64,000 bases of DNA from Xanthobacter agilis (GCF_021730435.1 NZ_JABWGX010000002.1:1-64000); one strand, 5' to 3'. Positions 51,537 to 60,846 are shown, counted from the first letter of the stretch. Numbers and translations: made by a program. Notes: a model not told the origin generated them from the letters alone.

Positions 51537-54299
51537 CTATGCCAACGCCTCTTCCGGCACCGGGTCCGCATCCTCCGCCACCCGATCGGCGGACAGGGCG
51601 GCCGCCAGCGGCGCCGCTTCGCCGGACGCCGTGAAGCGATAGACGAAGCGGCCGTCCGCGCCCACGTCCACGAACACGCCGTCGGTGGCCTGCTCCTGAC
51701 TCATGCGGGCGAGCAGCTCGGTGGCAATCTCCGGCAGCAGGGTGCGCGAGACGATATGATCGATATTGCGGGCGCCGCTCTCCACCTCGGTGCAGCGCCG
51801 GGCGATCTGCTCCACCACTTGGTCGGCATAGCCGAAAGCCATTTTCTGGCTGTCGGCCAGCCGCCGCCCGACGCGGTCGAGCTTGAGCCGCACGATCTCG
51901 CCCAGGGTGTCGCCCAAGAGCGGATAGAAGGGCACGATCTGCATCCGCGCCAGCAGGGCCGGCTTGAAATAGCGCGACAGGGTCGGGCGGATGGCGGCCA
52001 CCAGTTCATCGGTGGCGGGCCGCTCGGCGCGGGTGCCCATTTCGGTGATGAGGTCGGTGGCAAGGTTGCTGGTGAGGATGACGATGGTGTTCTTGAAATC
52101 CACCACCCGGCCTTCGCCGTCGGAGAGAACACCCTTGTCGAACACCTGGTAGAACAGGTTCAGCACTTCCGGGTCGGCCTTCTCCACCTCGTCCAGCAGC
52201 ACCACGCTATAGGGCCGCTGGCGCACCGCCTCGGTGAGGATGCCGCCTTCGCCGTAGCCCACATAGCCGGGGGGCGAGCCCACCAGCTTCGACACCGTGT
52301 GGCGCTCTTGGAACTCGGACATGTTGATGGAGACGAGGAAGCGCTCACCGCCGAACAGAAGATCCGCCAGCGCCGTGGCAAGCTCGGTCTTGCCGACACC
52401 CGACGGCCCCACGAACAGGAACACCCCCATGGGCTGGGTGGGGCTGTTGAGGCCCGCCTTGGCCGCCCGCATGCCCTCGTCGATGGCGTCCACCGCCTGG
52501 GCCTGCCCCTTGATGCGCCGCGACAGGTTCTCGGCCAACGCCAGCACGGATGCCGCCTCGTCGCGCACCATATTGCCCACCGGAATGCCGGTCCAGTCGG
52601 CGATCACCTGGCCCACCGTCTCCGGCGTCACCTCGTAATGCAGGAGGCCGGCGCGGCCCTGATGGGCGCGCAAATCGGCAAGGGTCTGCACCAGCGCTTC
52701 GCGCAGCTCGGCTTCACGCTCCACCATGGGCTCTGGCTCCGGCGCGGCGTCGGCCGCCTGCTCCTGAGCACAGGTGTTAAGCTGCTGGCGCAGCTCCAGC
52801 ACGCGGTCCACCAGGAGCTTTTCCGCCTGCCAACGGGCCTCCAGCACCGCGATGTCGGCATGGAGCACGGCGATTTCGGTGGCGATCTCCGCGCAGCGCG
52901 GATCTTCCGCGGTGCCGAGCGTACTGCGGTCGCGCTGAAGGGCCGAAAGCTCACGCTCCAGCACGGCGATGCGCCGCTCGTTCCCCTCCAGCGCCCGGGG
53001 ACGGCTCGACATGGAGAGCTTGACCCGCGCACAGGCGGTGTCGAGCACGTCCACCGCCTTGTCCGGCAACTGGCGGCCCGAGATGTAGCGGGCCGAAAGC
53101 TGGGCCGCCGCCATCACCGCGTCGTCGCGCACATAGACGTTGTGGCTGCGCTCGTAGATGGGCCGCAGGCCCCGCAGGATGGTGGCCGCGTCCTCCGGGC
53201 TCGGCTCGTCGAGCTTCACCACCTGGAACCGGCGTTCCAAGGCGGCGTCCTTCTCGAAGTATTTCTTGTATTCGCTCCAGGTGGTGGCGGCGATGGTGCG
53301 CAGCTCGCCGCGCGCCAGGGCCGGCTTCAACAGGTTGGCGGCATCGCCCCCGCCGGCCGGACCACCGGCGCCCACCAGCATGTGGGCCTCGTCGATGAAC
53401 AGGATGATGGGCGTGGGCGAGGCCTTTACCTCCTCCACGATCCCCTTGAGGCGGTTCTCGAATTCGCCTTTCACCCCGGCCCCGGCCTGGAGCATGCCGA
53501 GGTCGATGCCGATCAATTCCACCTGTTTCAGGAAATCGGGCACATCGCCCTGGGCGATCTTGAGGGCCAAGCCCTCCACCACCGCCGTCTTGCCGACGCC
53601 CGGCTCGCCCACGCAGATGGGATTGTTCTTCCGCCGCCGTCCGAGAATGTCGATCATCTGCAGGATCTCGCGGTCACGACAGAAGACCGGGTCGATCTTG
53701 CCGGCGCGGGCGAGCGCGGTGAAATCGGTGGCGAAGCGGCCGAGCACGCTGTCGGGTGAGCGGCCGGGAGCCCCTGCGCCCCCGCGCGCACCGCCGGCAG
53801 CAGCCGGGGTCGCGGAGGATTTCGCCTCGGACGACGACGCCAGGAGATCGTGAAACCTCGCCTTCAACTCCGCGGCGGGCACCCGGCGGAGCACATCCCA
53901 CCAGTCCGCGAGACCGAAGCGGTTGGTGTTCTGAAGGATCGCCAGCAACACCGTGCCCGAGCGCACCGCCCCTTGGGCGAGTTCCACCGAACCAATGAGC
54001 CAGGCGTCGGTGATGACCTCGATCAGGCTGGAGGCGAACACCGGGCGTCCGGGATTGCCGGCCTTCATGTCCTCCACCGCCCGCTGCAGACGGCGCTTGA
54101 GGAGCGGGACATCCACCTCGAAATGACGCAGCGCCAGCGGCAGGTCGCGGTCGGCGTCGTCCACCATGGTGAGCAGCAGATGCTCGACGGTGACCTCGTA
54201 ATGGCCCCGTCCCACGGCAAGGCCGGCGGCGGTCTCAAGCGACCGCTTCGGATAGACGCCGAGCCGATCCAGAAGTGACTTGAGATCGAGCGACAGCAT
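51537..54299 (-). CDS. clpV: T6SS sheath-recycling AAA+ ATPase ClpV (TssH)
   Basis: ClpV disassembles contracted TssB/TssC sheaths. 920 residues from ATG 54299, which has GAGGG eight bases upstream; the open frame extends to 54422. N-domain: LKSLLDRLGVYPKRSLETAAGLAVGRGHYEVTVEHLLL. First NBD: CVGEPGVGKTAVVEGLALKI, ILFIDEAHMLVGAGG. A middle coiled-coil region follows, then second NBD: FLFVGPSGVGKTELATALADLLFGG, SVVLLDEVEKADPEVLNLF. The long middle region distinguishes ClpV from general ClpB. It sits between hcp and the sigma-54 activator. Confidence 0.96.
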   Translation of the reverse strand: MLSLDLKSLLDRLGVYPKRSLETAAGLAVGRGHYEVTVEHLLLTMVDDADRDLPLALRHFEVDVPLLKRRLQRAVEDMKAGNPGRPVFASSLIEVITDAWLIGSVELAQGAVRSGTVLLAILQNTNRFGLADWWDVLRRVPAAELKARFHDLLASSSEAKSSATPAAAGGARGGAGAPGRSPDSVLGRFATDFTALARAGKIDPVFCRDREILQMIDILGRRRKNNPICVGEPGVGKTAVVEGLALKIAQGDVPDFLKQVELIGIDLGMLQAGAGVKGEFENRLKGIVEEVKASPTPIILFIDEAHMLVGAGGPAGGGDAANLLKPALARGELRTIAATTWSEYKKYFEKDAALERRFQVVKLDEPSPEDAATILRGLRPIYERSHNVYVRDDAVMAAAQLSARYISGRQLPDKAVDVLDTACARVKLSMSSRPRALEGNERRIAVLERELSALQRDRSTLGTAEDPRCAEIATEIAVLHADIAVLEARWQAEKLLVDRVLELRQQLNTCAQEQAADAAPEPEPMVEREAELREALVQTLADLRAHQGRAGLLHYEVTPETVGQVIADWTGIPVGNMVRDEAASVLALAENLSRRIKGQAQAVDAIDEGMRAAKAGLNSPTQPMGVFLFVGPSGVGKTELATALADLLFGGERFLVSINMSEFQERHTVSKLVGSPPGYVGYGEGGILTEAVRQRPYSVVLLDEVEKADPEVLNLFYQVFDKGVLSDGEGRVVDFKNTIVILTSNLATDLITEMGTRAERPATDELVAAIRPTLSRYFKPALLARMQIVPFYPLLGDTLGEIVRLKLDRVGRRLADSQKMAFGYADQVVEQIARRCTEVESGARNIDHIVSRTLLPEIATELLARMSQEQATDGVFVDVGADGRFVYRFTASGEAAPLAAALSADRVAEDADPVPEEALA

Positions 54300-54495
54300 G
54301 TTCACGACCCTCGCGATGCGCATGGACCGGCCCCGCGGCGCGGCCCGGTGACTGGAAGCGGGTGACCCCGCAGAGCGGCCCCTGCGGTGAACGAAGCTCT
54401 GGGCAGCAAGGCGGATGGCCACGCACCCCCGCCGGCCTCACGGCGGCGCGCCGCGCAGAAGACCTTAGAATCCGTGACCTCTCAATGACATTGAC

Positions 54496-54530
54496 GCGCG
54501 CGGCCGGGCTCGATCGCGCCGGCCGCGCGC
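54496..54530. terminator. strong GC hairpin between hcp and clpV
   Basis: gcgcgcggccgg pairs with ccggccgcgcgc around an 11-nt loop, ten bases after the hcp stop. No T-run follows on the hcp strand. It may partly terminate or protect the hcp transcript so that Hcp is made in excess of ClpV. Confidence 0.5.
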
Positions 54531-54539
54531 AAAAGTGGA

Positions 54540-55055
54540 TCAGCTGCCGGTCTTGCGCCAGTCGTCGGAACCGGAGGTGCCGGCCTTCTCGTGCGTCCAG
54601 GTCACCTTGCGATAGGTGAAGGCCCACTCCTCCATGTCCTGCAGCTTCGAGTTCTCCGACATCAGGACATTCGGGATCATGCCCTTGCCGTCCACCAGCA
54701 CGGCGTCTTCCCACTTGATGGTGAAGTATTTTTCCTGCTGGCCGGCGGTCGAGGTGCGCCAGAAGGACAGCGTGACCTCCGACAGCACTTCGCCGGTCGA
54801 AAGCGCCTGCCACAGCAGCGGCGACGCCTTGTCCTGATACTTGGTGATGGTCGCGGGCTGGTGCACCCGCGAGCCGGTGGGCTGACCCGACTGCGGGTCG
54901 CGGGGAATGATCACGTTGGAGGAAAACGCCTGGACGATGCACTCGTCCTCATGGCCCTCCTGCCAAATGTTGCCGACGCTATCGCTGGTGAAGGCACCCT
55001 TGCTGATCAGGCCCTGTTTCGTACCCGTGATGGAAATATATGCGGGTTGCGGCAT
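54540..55055 (-). CDS. hcp: T6SS tube protein Hcp (TssD)
   Basis: Hcp forms the hexameric rings of the T6SS tube. 171 residues starting MPQPAYISITGTKQGLISKG and continuing DSVGNIWQEGHEDECIVQAFSSNVIIPRD, the Hcp1-type core. Later strands include VTLSFWRTSTAGQQEKYFTIKWEDAVLV and the C-terminal MEEWAFTYRKVTWTHEKAG. No effector domain is attached. It has its own sigma-54 promoter. Confidence 0.96.
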   Translation of the reverse strand: MPQPAYISITGTKQGLISKGAFTSDSVGNIWQEGHEDECIVQAFSSNVIIPRDPQSGQPTGSRVHQPATITKYQDKASPLLWQALSTGEVLSEVTLSFWRTSTAGQQEKYFTIKWEDAVLVDGKGMIPNVLMSENSKLQDMEEWAFTYRKVTWTHEKAGTSGSDDWRKTGS

Positions 55056-55104
55056 TTCATCCTCGATCGATCATCGCCGGCCATGTTCCGGCGTGCCGAG
55101 TTAC

Positions 55105-55119
55105 GCAATACCGGTGCCA
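55105..55119 (-). promoter_or_regulatory. sigma-54 (-24/-12) promoter of hcp
   Basis: TGGCACCGGTATTGC on the minus strand matches TGGCAC-N5-TTGC exactly, with the invariant GG and GC ten bases apart. It lies 50 bp upstream of the hcp ATG, giving a leader of about 40 nt. The activator that would use it is encoded two genes downstream. Confidence 0.88.
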
Positions 55120-55290
55120 TTTATGTTTCAGAATGACGTCAACCTCATTCGCATGGACCAAGCCTTGTCTTTGCAGGAGGCGGACATCACGCTCACGACT
55201 TTGCGATGACTTTTCCGCCGCACCCGGACTGCGCAGATTTCCGCGCACCCCCGGCAAGTGCGCAGCGGCCCGCCCACCCCAAGCCACCTG

Positions 55291-55635
55291 TCAGTTCCCC
55301 GGCTCCACCGGTCCCAGCGGGATCAGCCGGCACGCCACGTTCAGGAAGGCGCGGGTCTTCAGATCGAGGATCGCGCTGGCCTCGCAGCGGTAGCCTTCCA
55401 GGCCTTCAAGCACTTCACCGGAGACGGCGTACAGCAGGGCCGCCCGCCCCTGATAGGCAAGGGTTTGCCGCGGCGCGTGATGCAGGCGCAGGCGCAGCGT
55501 CCGGCCGCCATAAGTCCCTTCCTGCCAGATCGTTTCACGGTGCCCGTCCGGGTATCTGGCAATGCCGGTACGCACTGCCCGGGAAACGATCATGTCCCGA
55601 GGATCCACGTCCCGTTCGAGCGGTTGCCAGATCAT
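55291..55635 (-). CDS. 114-residue protein of unknown function in the vgrG operon
   Basis: I do not recognise this protein. It reads MIWQPLERDVDPRDMIVSRA, RYPDGHRETIWQEGTYGGRTLRLRLHHAP, LLYAVSGEVLEGLEGYRCEASAILDLKTRAFLNVACRLIPLG, and looks like a small beta-rich domain without signal peptide. It overlaps the TPR gene by four bases (ATGA), so it is co-translated with it. Position as the last gene of the VgrG cargo operon allows an adaptor, chaperone or immunity role; none is demonstrated. Confidence 0.72.
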   Translation of the reverse strand: MIWQPLERDVDPRDMIVSRAVRTGIARYPDGHRETIWQEGTYGGRTLRLRLHHAPRQTLAYQGRAALLYAVSGEVLEGLEGYRCEASAILDLKTRAFLNVACRLIPLGPVEPGN

Positions 55636-57494
55636 CCCGCGTCCTCCTGCGCCAAATCCTCAAGGGTGGCCGTGGGGGGCGGCGCCTGCCGCTCGGGCGT
55701 CTCGCGGGCCGCGACGACGGCGGCGACCTCCGCCAGCGCTTCATCCCACCGCCCGGGCACCGGCTGGCGCGCCACACGCAAGGTGGGATACCAGAGCGCG
55801 GTTCCCCCTCGGTGGGCCCAGGTCCACGGCAGATGCGGCGGCACGGCCACGATCCCCTCGCGTCCCAGCGCGCCCGCCACATGCAGCGCAAGACTGTCCA
55901 CGCCGACGGTGAGATCGAGCTGCGCGACCGCCGCCACGAGATCACGGGCATCGGCGAAATGGGCGCCCGCGTCGACGATCTCGGGGTGCGCCGCCAGTTG
56001 CCGCCGGGCCCCGTCAAAGACGAGTGACACCCACGTGCCGCCCCCCGCCGGCCGGCCCCCCAACGCGGCCACGAGGGCCTCCAGCGTGAGACCCGGCGCC
56101 GCCTCGTCCCACACCAGGCCGACCAGCGGACGGGGGAAATCCGCAAGCCCGTGGCCCCAGGCCGCGTTCCGCCCCACCTCGACCGCAAGATAAGGAATGG
56201 TGGGTCGCCCGTCGCCATCGCCGCCGCGGGGCATCGGCACGCGGACCGGCAGATCGGACAAAGGCACCGCCTCCCGCGGCGCGGGCGCGGGCGTCGGCGC
56301 AAGGCCCACCACGCCCGCCAGCAGCGGCAGAAGCTCGGGTTCCGCATGACATGCCATGCGCCCGCCCGCCGGCGCCAGCCGGGCCGCGAACCGCGCCAAC
56401 GCCAGCGCTTCGGCCGCCGCCATGCCGAGCGGCACGGTGACGGCGGGGGTCGGCAGCGCCTCGGCGGGGGGCGGCCACGCCTCATCCATCCGGCCGAGGG
56501 CCAGCAGCAGTTCCTCCCGCAGCGCCGGCGCCGAGACCGCGCCCGGCACCTGCCGCGCCGCGATCTCGACAAAGGACAGCGCCTTTTCCAGATCCCCGTT
56601 CAGGCGCACCAGCATGGCCATGCGCACCAGCAATTCGGCATCGCTTGGCGCGCGCCGCAGCAGCGCGCCGAACAGCGCCAGCGCCTGGGCGCCCTCCCCC
56701 ATCAAGGTCAGACGGGTGGCCAGCAGATGGTTCGCCTCCACATGGTGCGGCGCGGTGGCCACGATCCGGCGCAGGTGGCGCTCGGCCTCCGCCCAGCGGT
56801 TCATTTCCGCCAGACGACGGGCGAGCAGCAGCGCCGCGGCGGGATCGGTCGGCCCCAGCAGATAGAGCTGGCGCGCAAGCTCGAGCGCCTCGTCCCGGTT
56901 CTGCAGGCGCGCGAGCACATCGGACAGCAGGGTCAGGTCTTCCCCATCGCCCGGCCGCAGGGCCAGCGCCGCGCGCAGGGCCCGCGCGGCGGCGAGCGGC
57001 GCCCCCTCCAGAAGCGCCAGCCGGCCGGCGAGGGCATGGCCTTTCGCCATCACCTCCGCGCGCCCCTGGCGCCGGCCGAGATCAAGCAAGGCCTCGGCCT
57101 GGGCGCGCACCCCCGCCCCGTCGCCGGCCGCGAGCAAAACCGCGGCGAGCGCCTGCCGGTGGCCGGCGCCGTCCGGTTCGAGCGCGACCGCCCGCTCCAG
57201 GCAGAACCGCGCCTCCTCGTTCCGGCCCGCCAGACGATGGGCCGCGCCGAGGTTGGCCACGATGTCGGCGCGGTCCGGACGATGGCTCGCCAACGCCCCG
57301 AGCAGCTCGAACGCCGCGTCCCCCGCGCCCCGCGCGAGCAGGGACACGCCGCGCAGGCTCAAGGCATCCACATGGCCCGGCACAACCGCGAGCACCTCGT
57401 CGATCAACACATCCGCCGCATCGATCTGGGCCGCCGACAAGAACCGCCGCGCCGCCTCCAGGGCGCCCGGCGGGTCGATCACCATGCGCTCCAT
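55632..57494 (-). CDS. TPR protein with glycosyltransferase-like C-terminal domain
   Basis: 620 residues. Residues 1 to about 310 are tandem tetratricopeptide helices (GVSLLARGAGDAAFELLGALASHRPDRADIVANLGAAHRLAGRNEEARFCL repeated in pattern). The C-terminal third ends VGVDSLALHVAGALGREGIVAVPPHLPWTWAHRG with LWYPTLRVARQPVPGRWDE. This resembles the donor-binding end of OGT-like/heptosyltransferase-fold proteins that follow TPR arrays. Catalysis is unproven. It lies three bases after DUF3540 in the cargo operon, so it may recognise or modify a VgrG-borne cargo. Confidence 0.75.
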   Translation of the reverse strand: MERMVIDPPGALEAARRFLSAAQIDAADVLIDEVLAVVPGHVDALSLRGVSLLARGAGDAAFELLGALASHRPDRADIVANLGAAHRLAGRNEEARFCLERAVALEPDGAGHRQALAAVLLAAGDGAGVRAQAEALLDLGRRQGRAEVMAKGHALAGRLALLEGAPLAAARALRAALALRPGDGEDLTLLSDVLARLQNRDEALELARQLYLLGPTDPAAALLLARRLAEMNRWAEAERHLRRIVATAPHHVEANHLLATRLTLMGEGAQALALFGALLRRAPSDAELLVRMAMLVRLNGDLEKALSFVEIAARQVPGAVSAPALREELLLALGRMDEAWPPPAEALPTPAVTVPLGMAAAEALALARFAARLAPAGGRMACHAEPELLPLLAGVVGLAPTPAPAPREAVPLSDLPVRVPMPRGGDGDGRPTIPYLAVEVGRNAAWGHGLADFPRPLVGLVWDEAAPGLTLEALVAALGGRPAGGGTWVSLVFDGARRQLAAHPEIVDAGAHFADARDLVAAVAQLDLTVGVDSLALHVAGALGREGIVAVPPHLPWTWAHRGGTALWYPTLRVARQPVPGRWDEALAEVAAVVAARETPERQAPPPTATLEDLAQEDAG

Positions 57495-57496
57495 GC

Positions 57497-58168
57497 TCAG
57501 CCCACCGTCACGCGGGTGCCGTCGAAGCGCAGGTCGTCCTTGGCCACCAGCACCGCGCTTTGCGCCGTCTCCACCGACACTTCCTCCACCCGCCGCACGG
57601 AGGTGCCGACCGCGCTGACATCCGTGCCCCGCACGCGGGTGGTGCGCTCTCCCGCCTGCACCGCCATTTCATCGGCCGCGGTCTCGGTGCGGCGCGCCGT
57701 GGTGCGCAGAAGATCGGCAACCAGGGTGGCAAGTCGCCCCACCAGGCTGAAGGACGTCGCGAGGATGCGCACATTCTCGCCCTCCAGGCGCGCGTCCCGC
57801 GCCCGCAGCGCAAGGCTCGCCTCGGCCGTGATGGCGATGTCCGGCGCCGACAGCGCCACGCACCGGGCATGGGGCACCGACAGCGTCATGGTGTCCGGCA
57901 GCAGGCGATCCAGGATCGCGAGCACGAACGCCTCGCCATCCACCCGCGCCACCAGCACTCTGTCGCCCACCTCCGGCGCCAGCACGCAGCTCAGGCTGCG
58001 CTGGGCCCACAGGCATTCGTCGCCGACGGTGACGCCCACCTGCTGCGCCGCATCGAGCGCGAACACCCGGCCCGGCACGAGGCCCGGCATCGCCGCCGGC
58101 GGCTGCGGAGAGCCCGCCGCGGAAGAAGAAAGGCGGCCCTGAGCGCCGCCCGTGTCAGTGCCGCGCAT
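57497..58168 (-). CDS. DUF3540 protein of the T6SS spike module
   Basis: A 223-residue protein of the DUF3540 family that accompanies vgrG genes. After a short N-terminus, the beta-rich body runs VFALDAAQQVGVTVGDECLWAQRSLSCVLAPEVGDRVLVARVDGEAFVLAILDR, an OB-like module, then ITAEASLALRARDARLEGENVRILA and a repetitive tail RVRGTDVSAVGTSVRRVEEVSVETAQSAVLVAKDDLRFDG resembling a beta-helix. It could extend or adapt the VgrG spike. It begins eight bases after vgrG. Confidence 0.8.
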   Translation of the reverse strand: MRGTDTGGAQGRLSSSAAGSPQPPAAMPGLVPGRVFALDAAQQVGVTVGDECLWAQRSLSCVLAPEVGDRVLVARVDGEAFVLAILDRLLPDTMTLSVPHARCVALSAPDIAITAEASLALRARDARLEGENVRILATSFSLVGRLATLVADLLRTTARRTETAADEMAVQAGERTTRVRGTDVSAVGTSVRRVEEVSVETAQSAVLVAKDDLRFDGTRVTVG

Positions 58169-58176
58169 GCTTTCAC

Positions 58177-60816
58177 CTACATGATGTTGTAGAGGCCGGG
58201 CATGGCCGTCATCATCCCCATGGTCTGGGACATCATCGCGCCCGATTCGACCGCGGTGCTCGCGACCTTCGAGGCGACCGCCGACACGACCGAACTGGTG
58301 CCATTCACGATGAATTTCAACGCCGAATTATCATAATTGGCGGAAACCATCTTGGTGAGCGCGGCGCCGATGGTCACCTTGCTGGTCTCAAGCTTCAAAT
58401 CGGTCGTCACGATCTTGACGTCGGTGTTGACGAGCTTCAGATCCGAGTTGGTGATCTTGGTGGCATTGCCGGCGATAAGGTCCATCTTGATGCCGACGAT
58501 GGTCTCCAGTTTCATGCCCAGCTGGAAATTTGTGGTCATGGCGAGTTTGATGGACTCCTCCGTGCCGAAGAACACGGAGAAGGAATTGCCCTGCGTGTAC
58601 TTGGTGGAGTTTCCATAGACCCAGTCGTAGGTGTCGCCGTCGGACTTCGTGGTCACCGTATTGGTGGCGTGGATGAGAATGTCGGCCGGGCTGGTGGTGG
58701 TGACTCCGGTCGGATCGGTGTAGGTTCCGGCCTCGATGGTCACGCCGTTCAGGGTGGTCAGTTTATACTGCCCCTTGTCGACGGTGTGCACGGAATCGCC
58801 GCCTGCGGTCTTGGTGGTGTGGCCGGCGCCGAATTTCGTCAGCCCCGCGCCCTTCACATTGATGTTGAGGTCGTCGTCCGAATACAAAAGGACGCCCTTA
58901 CCAGACCAGTCATGGCTGGTCGCGCTGACCTTGGACTTCTCCTTCGCCGACTTGGACGACGACGCCTTGTCTCCATAGGGGTCGTCCTCATTCTTGTTGG
59001 CATTGTCCGTCTGCGTCACTGACGAGGTCGTATATTTCAACCCCGACGCGGCGCCGGAATCGTCCGCATGGCCGCCAAGGCGCAGATAGGTGCCGGAAGC
59101 GGCGCTGCTGGAGGGCGGCGCATCGGTCACCGCCTTGGGAATGTCGAAGCGCATGTAGCGCGTGGCCGACTTGTTGGCGCCATCCTGCATCTCCATCAGC
59201 AGACCGCCCGTGGTGCGCAGCACGTTGGTGGTCTGGTCGCTGGAAGTGACGGGATCGGCGTTGTTCTGGTTGAACGCCGCCCCGAGGATGACCGGCCGGT
59301 CGGGGTCGGCGTTCACGTAGCCCACCAGCACCTCGGTGTCGCGCACCAGAGGGAAGTGCAGCCCGCTCACCACGCTGTCGGCGCTGGAGCCGGCATAAGG
59401 CTGGGCCTGGCGGACCGGCGCGCTGCCCTTGCCGGCGGTGTTGCGGCTGGAGGTCTCGTTATAGCCGAGGCCGAGGCGGTAGCGGCCGGAACTGTCCAAG
59501 GCGGCGCGGGTGGCGCTGGTGTCCTCGGCCTCCACCATGGCGTTGAAGACCCCGGCCATCACCGGCCGCGGCGTCACCCGCCGCGGCCGGAAGGTCTGGC
59601 TCTTCTTGATGGCCGTGAAGCGGTTGCGATAGGGCATGGAGGCGGTGTTGGCGGCATAGCCGAGGGCTCCCGGCTTGCCGGCCTCGTGGCGCATCTCAAG
59701 CACCACATAGTCAGTGTTGAAGGCCGAAATATCGTGCCCCGTCAAGGCGAACACCTGACCGGCGCCGAGCTCGCAGGCGGTGCTCTCGCAGGCAAAAATG
59801 CTGCTCTGCCACGCCTGTTCCTGGGCCCGGATCTCAACCAGGGCTTCGCCTTCGTCGCGGGTGAGATAGTGGTCGCCATACTCCACCACGCCGCCGACAC
59901 CATCGGCCGGGGTCTGCGTGCTGCTGACCAGCATGTCCGTGTCCGGCTTGTCCTCGCTGAAATCACGCAGCTTGAAGGCTTTCAGCGCCGGCCGCGCCAC
60001 CCATTCCAGCGCGGTGACCGCCGCCTGCGTCACCGCGACGGTGGCCCGCGCCGGCTTGAAGCCGAGCGACCCCGCCGCGGACGCGGGAAAGGCCGCGTTG
60101 TCCGCCGCCACTACCAGCTTGTCCTTGACGGTTCCCGCCGTTTCGATCACGTCGAAGAAATAGAAGACCCCATAATGCTCACAGACACGCGAGAAGAACT
60201 GAAAATCGCTCTCATTGAACTTGGTGATGTTCGTCCGCTTGTAGTTTTTCGAAACTGAATCCTGGATCTCATAATCAAGGCTCACGCCACGATCCGTGAC
60301 CGTCGCATTGGCATAGAGGGAGCCGGACAGGAGGCCATCGAGCAGATCCTTGACGCCGAGCGCGCTGTCGGGCGCGAACACCGCGCTTTGCCGGCTGCGA
60401 TCCAGCAGCGACAGGCGCGGGCCGATGACCACGGCGTACGTATAGCTGTTCACATCGATCTTGTTCAGCAGCCGGAATTCCAGCACCACGCCGCCGAACA
60501 CGCGCGTTTCCCCGTTCTGCTTCACCTGGAACCAGGCCGGCTTGCTCACCACGCTGGAGCCGGTGAGATCGCGCATGACGACGAAGAACGCCTCCAGGCG
60601 GAACGAGCGCGATACCCCCTCCTCGGCGGTGAAGGCCTCGCACTCATAATCCGACAGGCTGAGTTCGGGGATCGAGAGCTGGAGCTGCAGGCGCACCAAC
60701 GGCGCCCCACCGCCGCCGGGGGCTGGCCCACGCGGTTCAAGCTCTGGCGCCGGCCGGTCCCGGTCTGGCGCATGGGTCGGCGTGGACGCGGCTTCGGCGT
60801 GCTGAGATGTGGACAT
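58177..60816 (-). CDS. vgrG: T6SS spike protein VgrG (TssI)
   Basis: VgrG trimers tip the Hcp tube and carry effectors. 879 residues. The gp27-like half has LSDYECEAFTAEEGVSRSFRLEAFFV, the FQFFSRVCEHYGVFYFFDV run and DHYLTRDEGEALVEIRAQEQ. The gp5-like part has PYAGSSADSVVSGLHFPLVRDTEVLVGYVNADPDRPVILGAAFNQNN. The last 230 residues form a long Thr/Lys/Val-rich beta-helix (TKITNSDLKLVNTDVKIVTTDLKLETSKVTIG) ending in an Ala/Met-rich tail. No known catalytic effector domain is recognised. The 3' third is visibly less GC-rich than the rest. Confidence 0.94.
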   Translation of the reverse strand: MSTSQHAEAASTPTHAPDRDRPAPELEPRGPAPGGGGAPLVRLQLQLSIPELSLSDYECEAFTAEEGVSRSFRLEAFFVVMRDLTGSSVVSKPAWFQVKQNGETRVFGGVVLEFRLLNKIDVNSYTYAVVIGPRLSLLDRSRQSAVFAPDSALGVKDLLDGLLSGSLYANATVTDRGVSLDYEIQDSVSKNYKRTNITKFNESDFQFFSRVCEHYGVFYFFDVIETAGTVKDKLVVAADNAAFPASAAGSLGFKPARATVAVTQAAVTALEWVARPALKAFKLRDFSEDKPDTDMLVSSTQTPADGVGGVVEYGDHYLTRDEGEALVEIRAQEQAWQSSIFACESTACELGAGQVFALTGHDISAFNTDYVVLEMRHEAGKPGALGYAANTASMPYRNRFTAIKKSQTFRPRRVTPRPVMAGVFNAMVEAEDTSATRAALDSSGRYRLGLGYNETSSRNTAGKGSAPVRQAQPYAGSSADSVVSGLHFPLVRDTEVLVGYVNADPDRPVILGAAFNQNNADPVTSSDQTTNVLRTTGGLLMEMQDGANKSATRYMRFDIPKAVTDAPPSSSAASGTYLRLGGHADDSGAASGLKYTTSSVTQTDNANKNEDDPYGDKASSSKSAKEKSKVSATSHDWSGKGVLLYSDDDLNINVKGAGLTKFGAGHTTKTAGGDSVHTVDKGQYKLTTLNGVTIEAGTYTDPTGVTTTSPADILIHATNTVTTKSDGDTYDWVYGNSTKYTQGNSFSVFFGTEESIKLAMTTNFQLGMKLETIVGIKMDLIAGNATKITNSDLKLVNTDVKIVTTDLKLETSKVTIGAALTKMVSANYDNSALKFIVNGTSSVVSAVASKVASTAVESGAMMSQTMGMMTAMPGLYNIM

Positions 60817-60846
60817 GGCGTCTGCTCCCGATGGCGTCGCGGCGGC

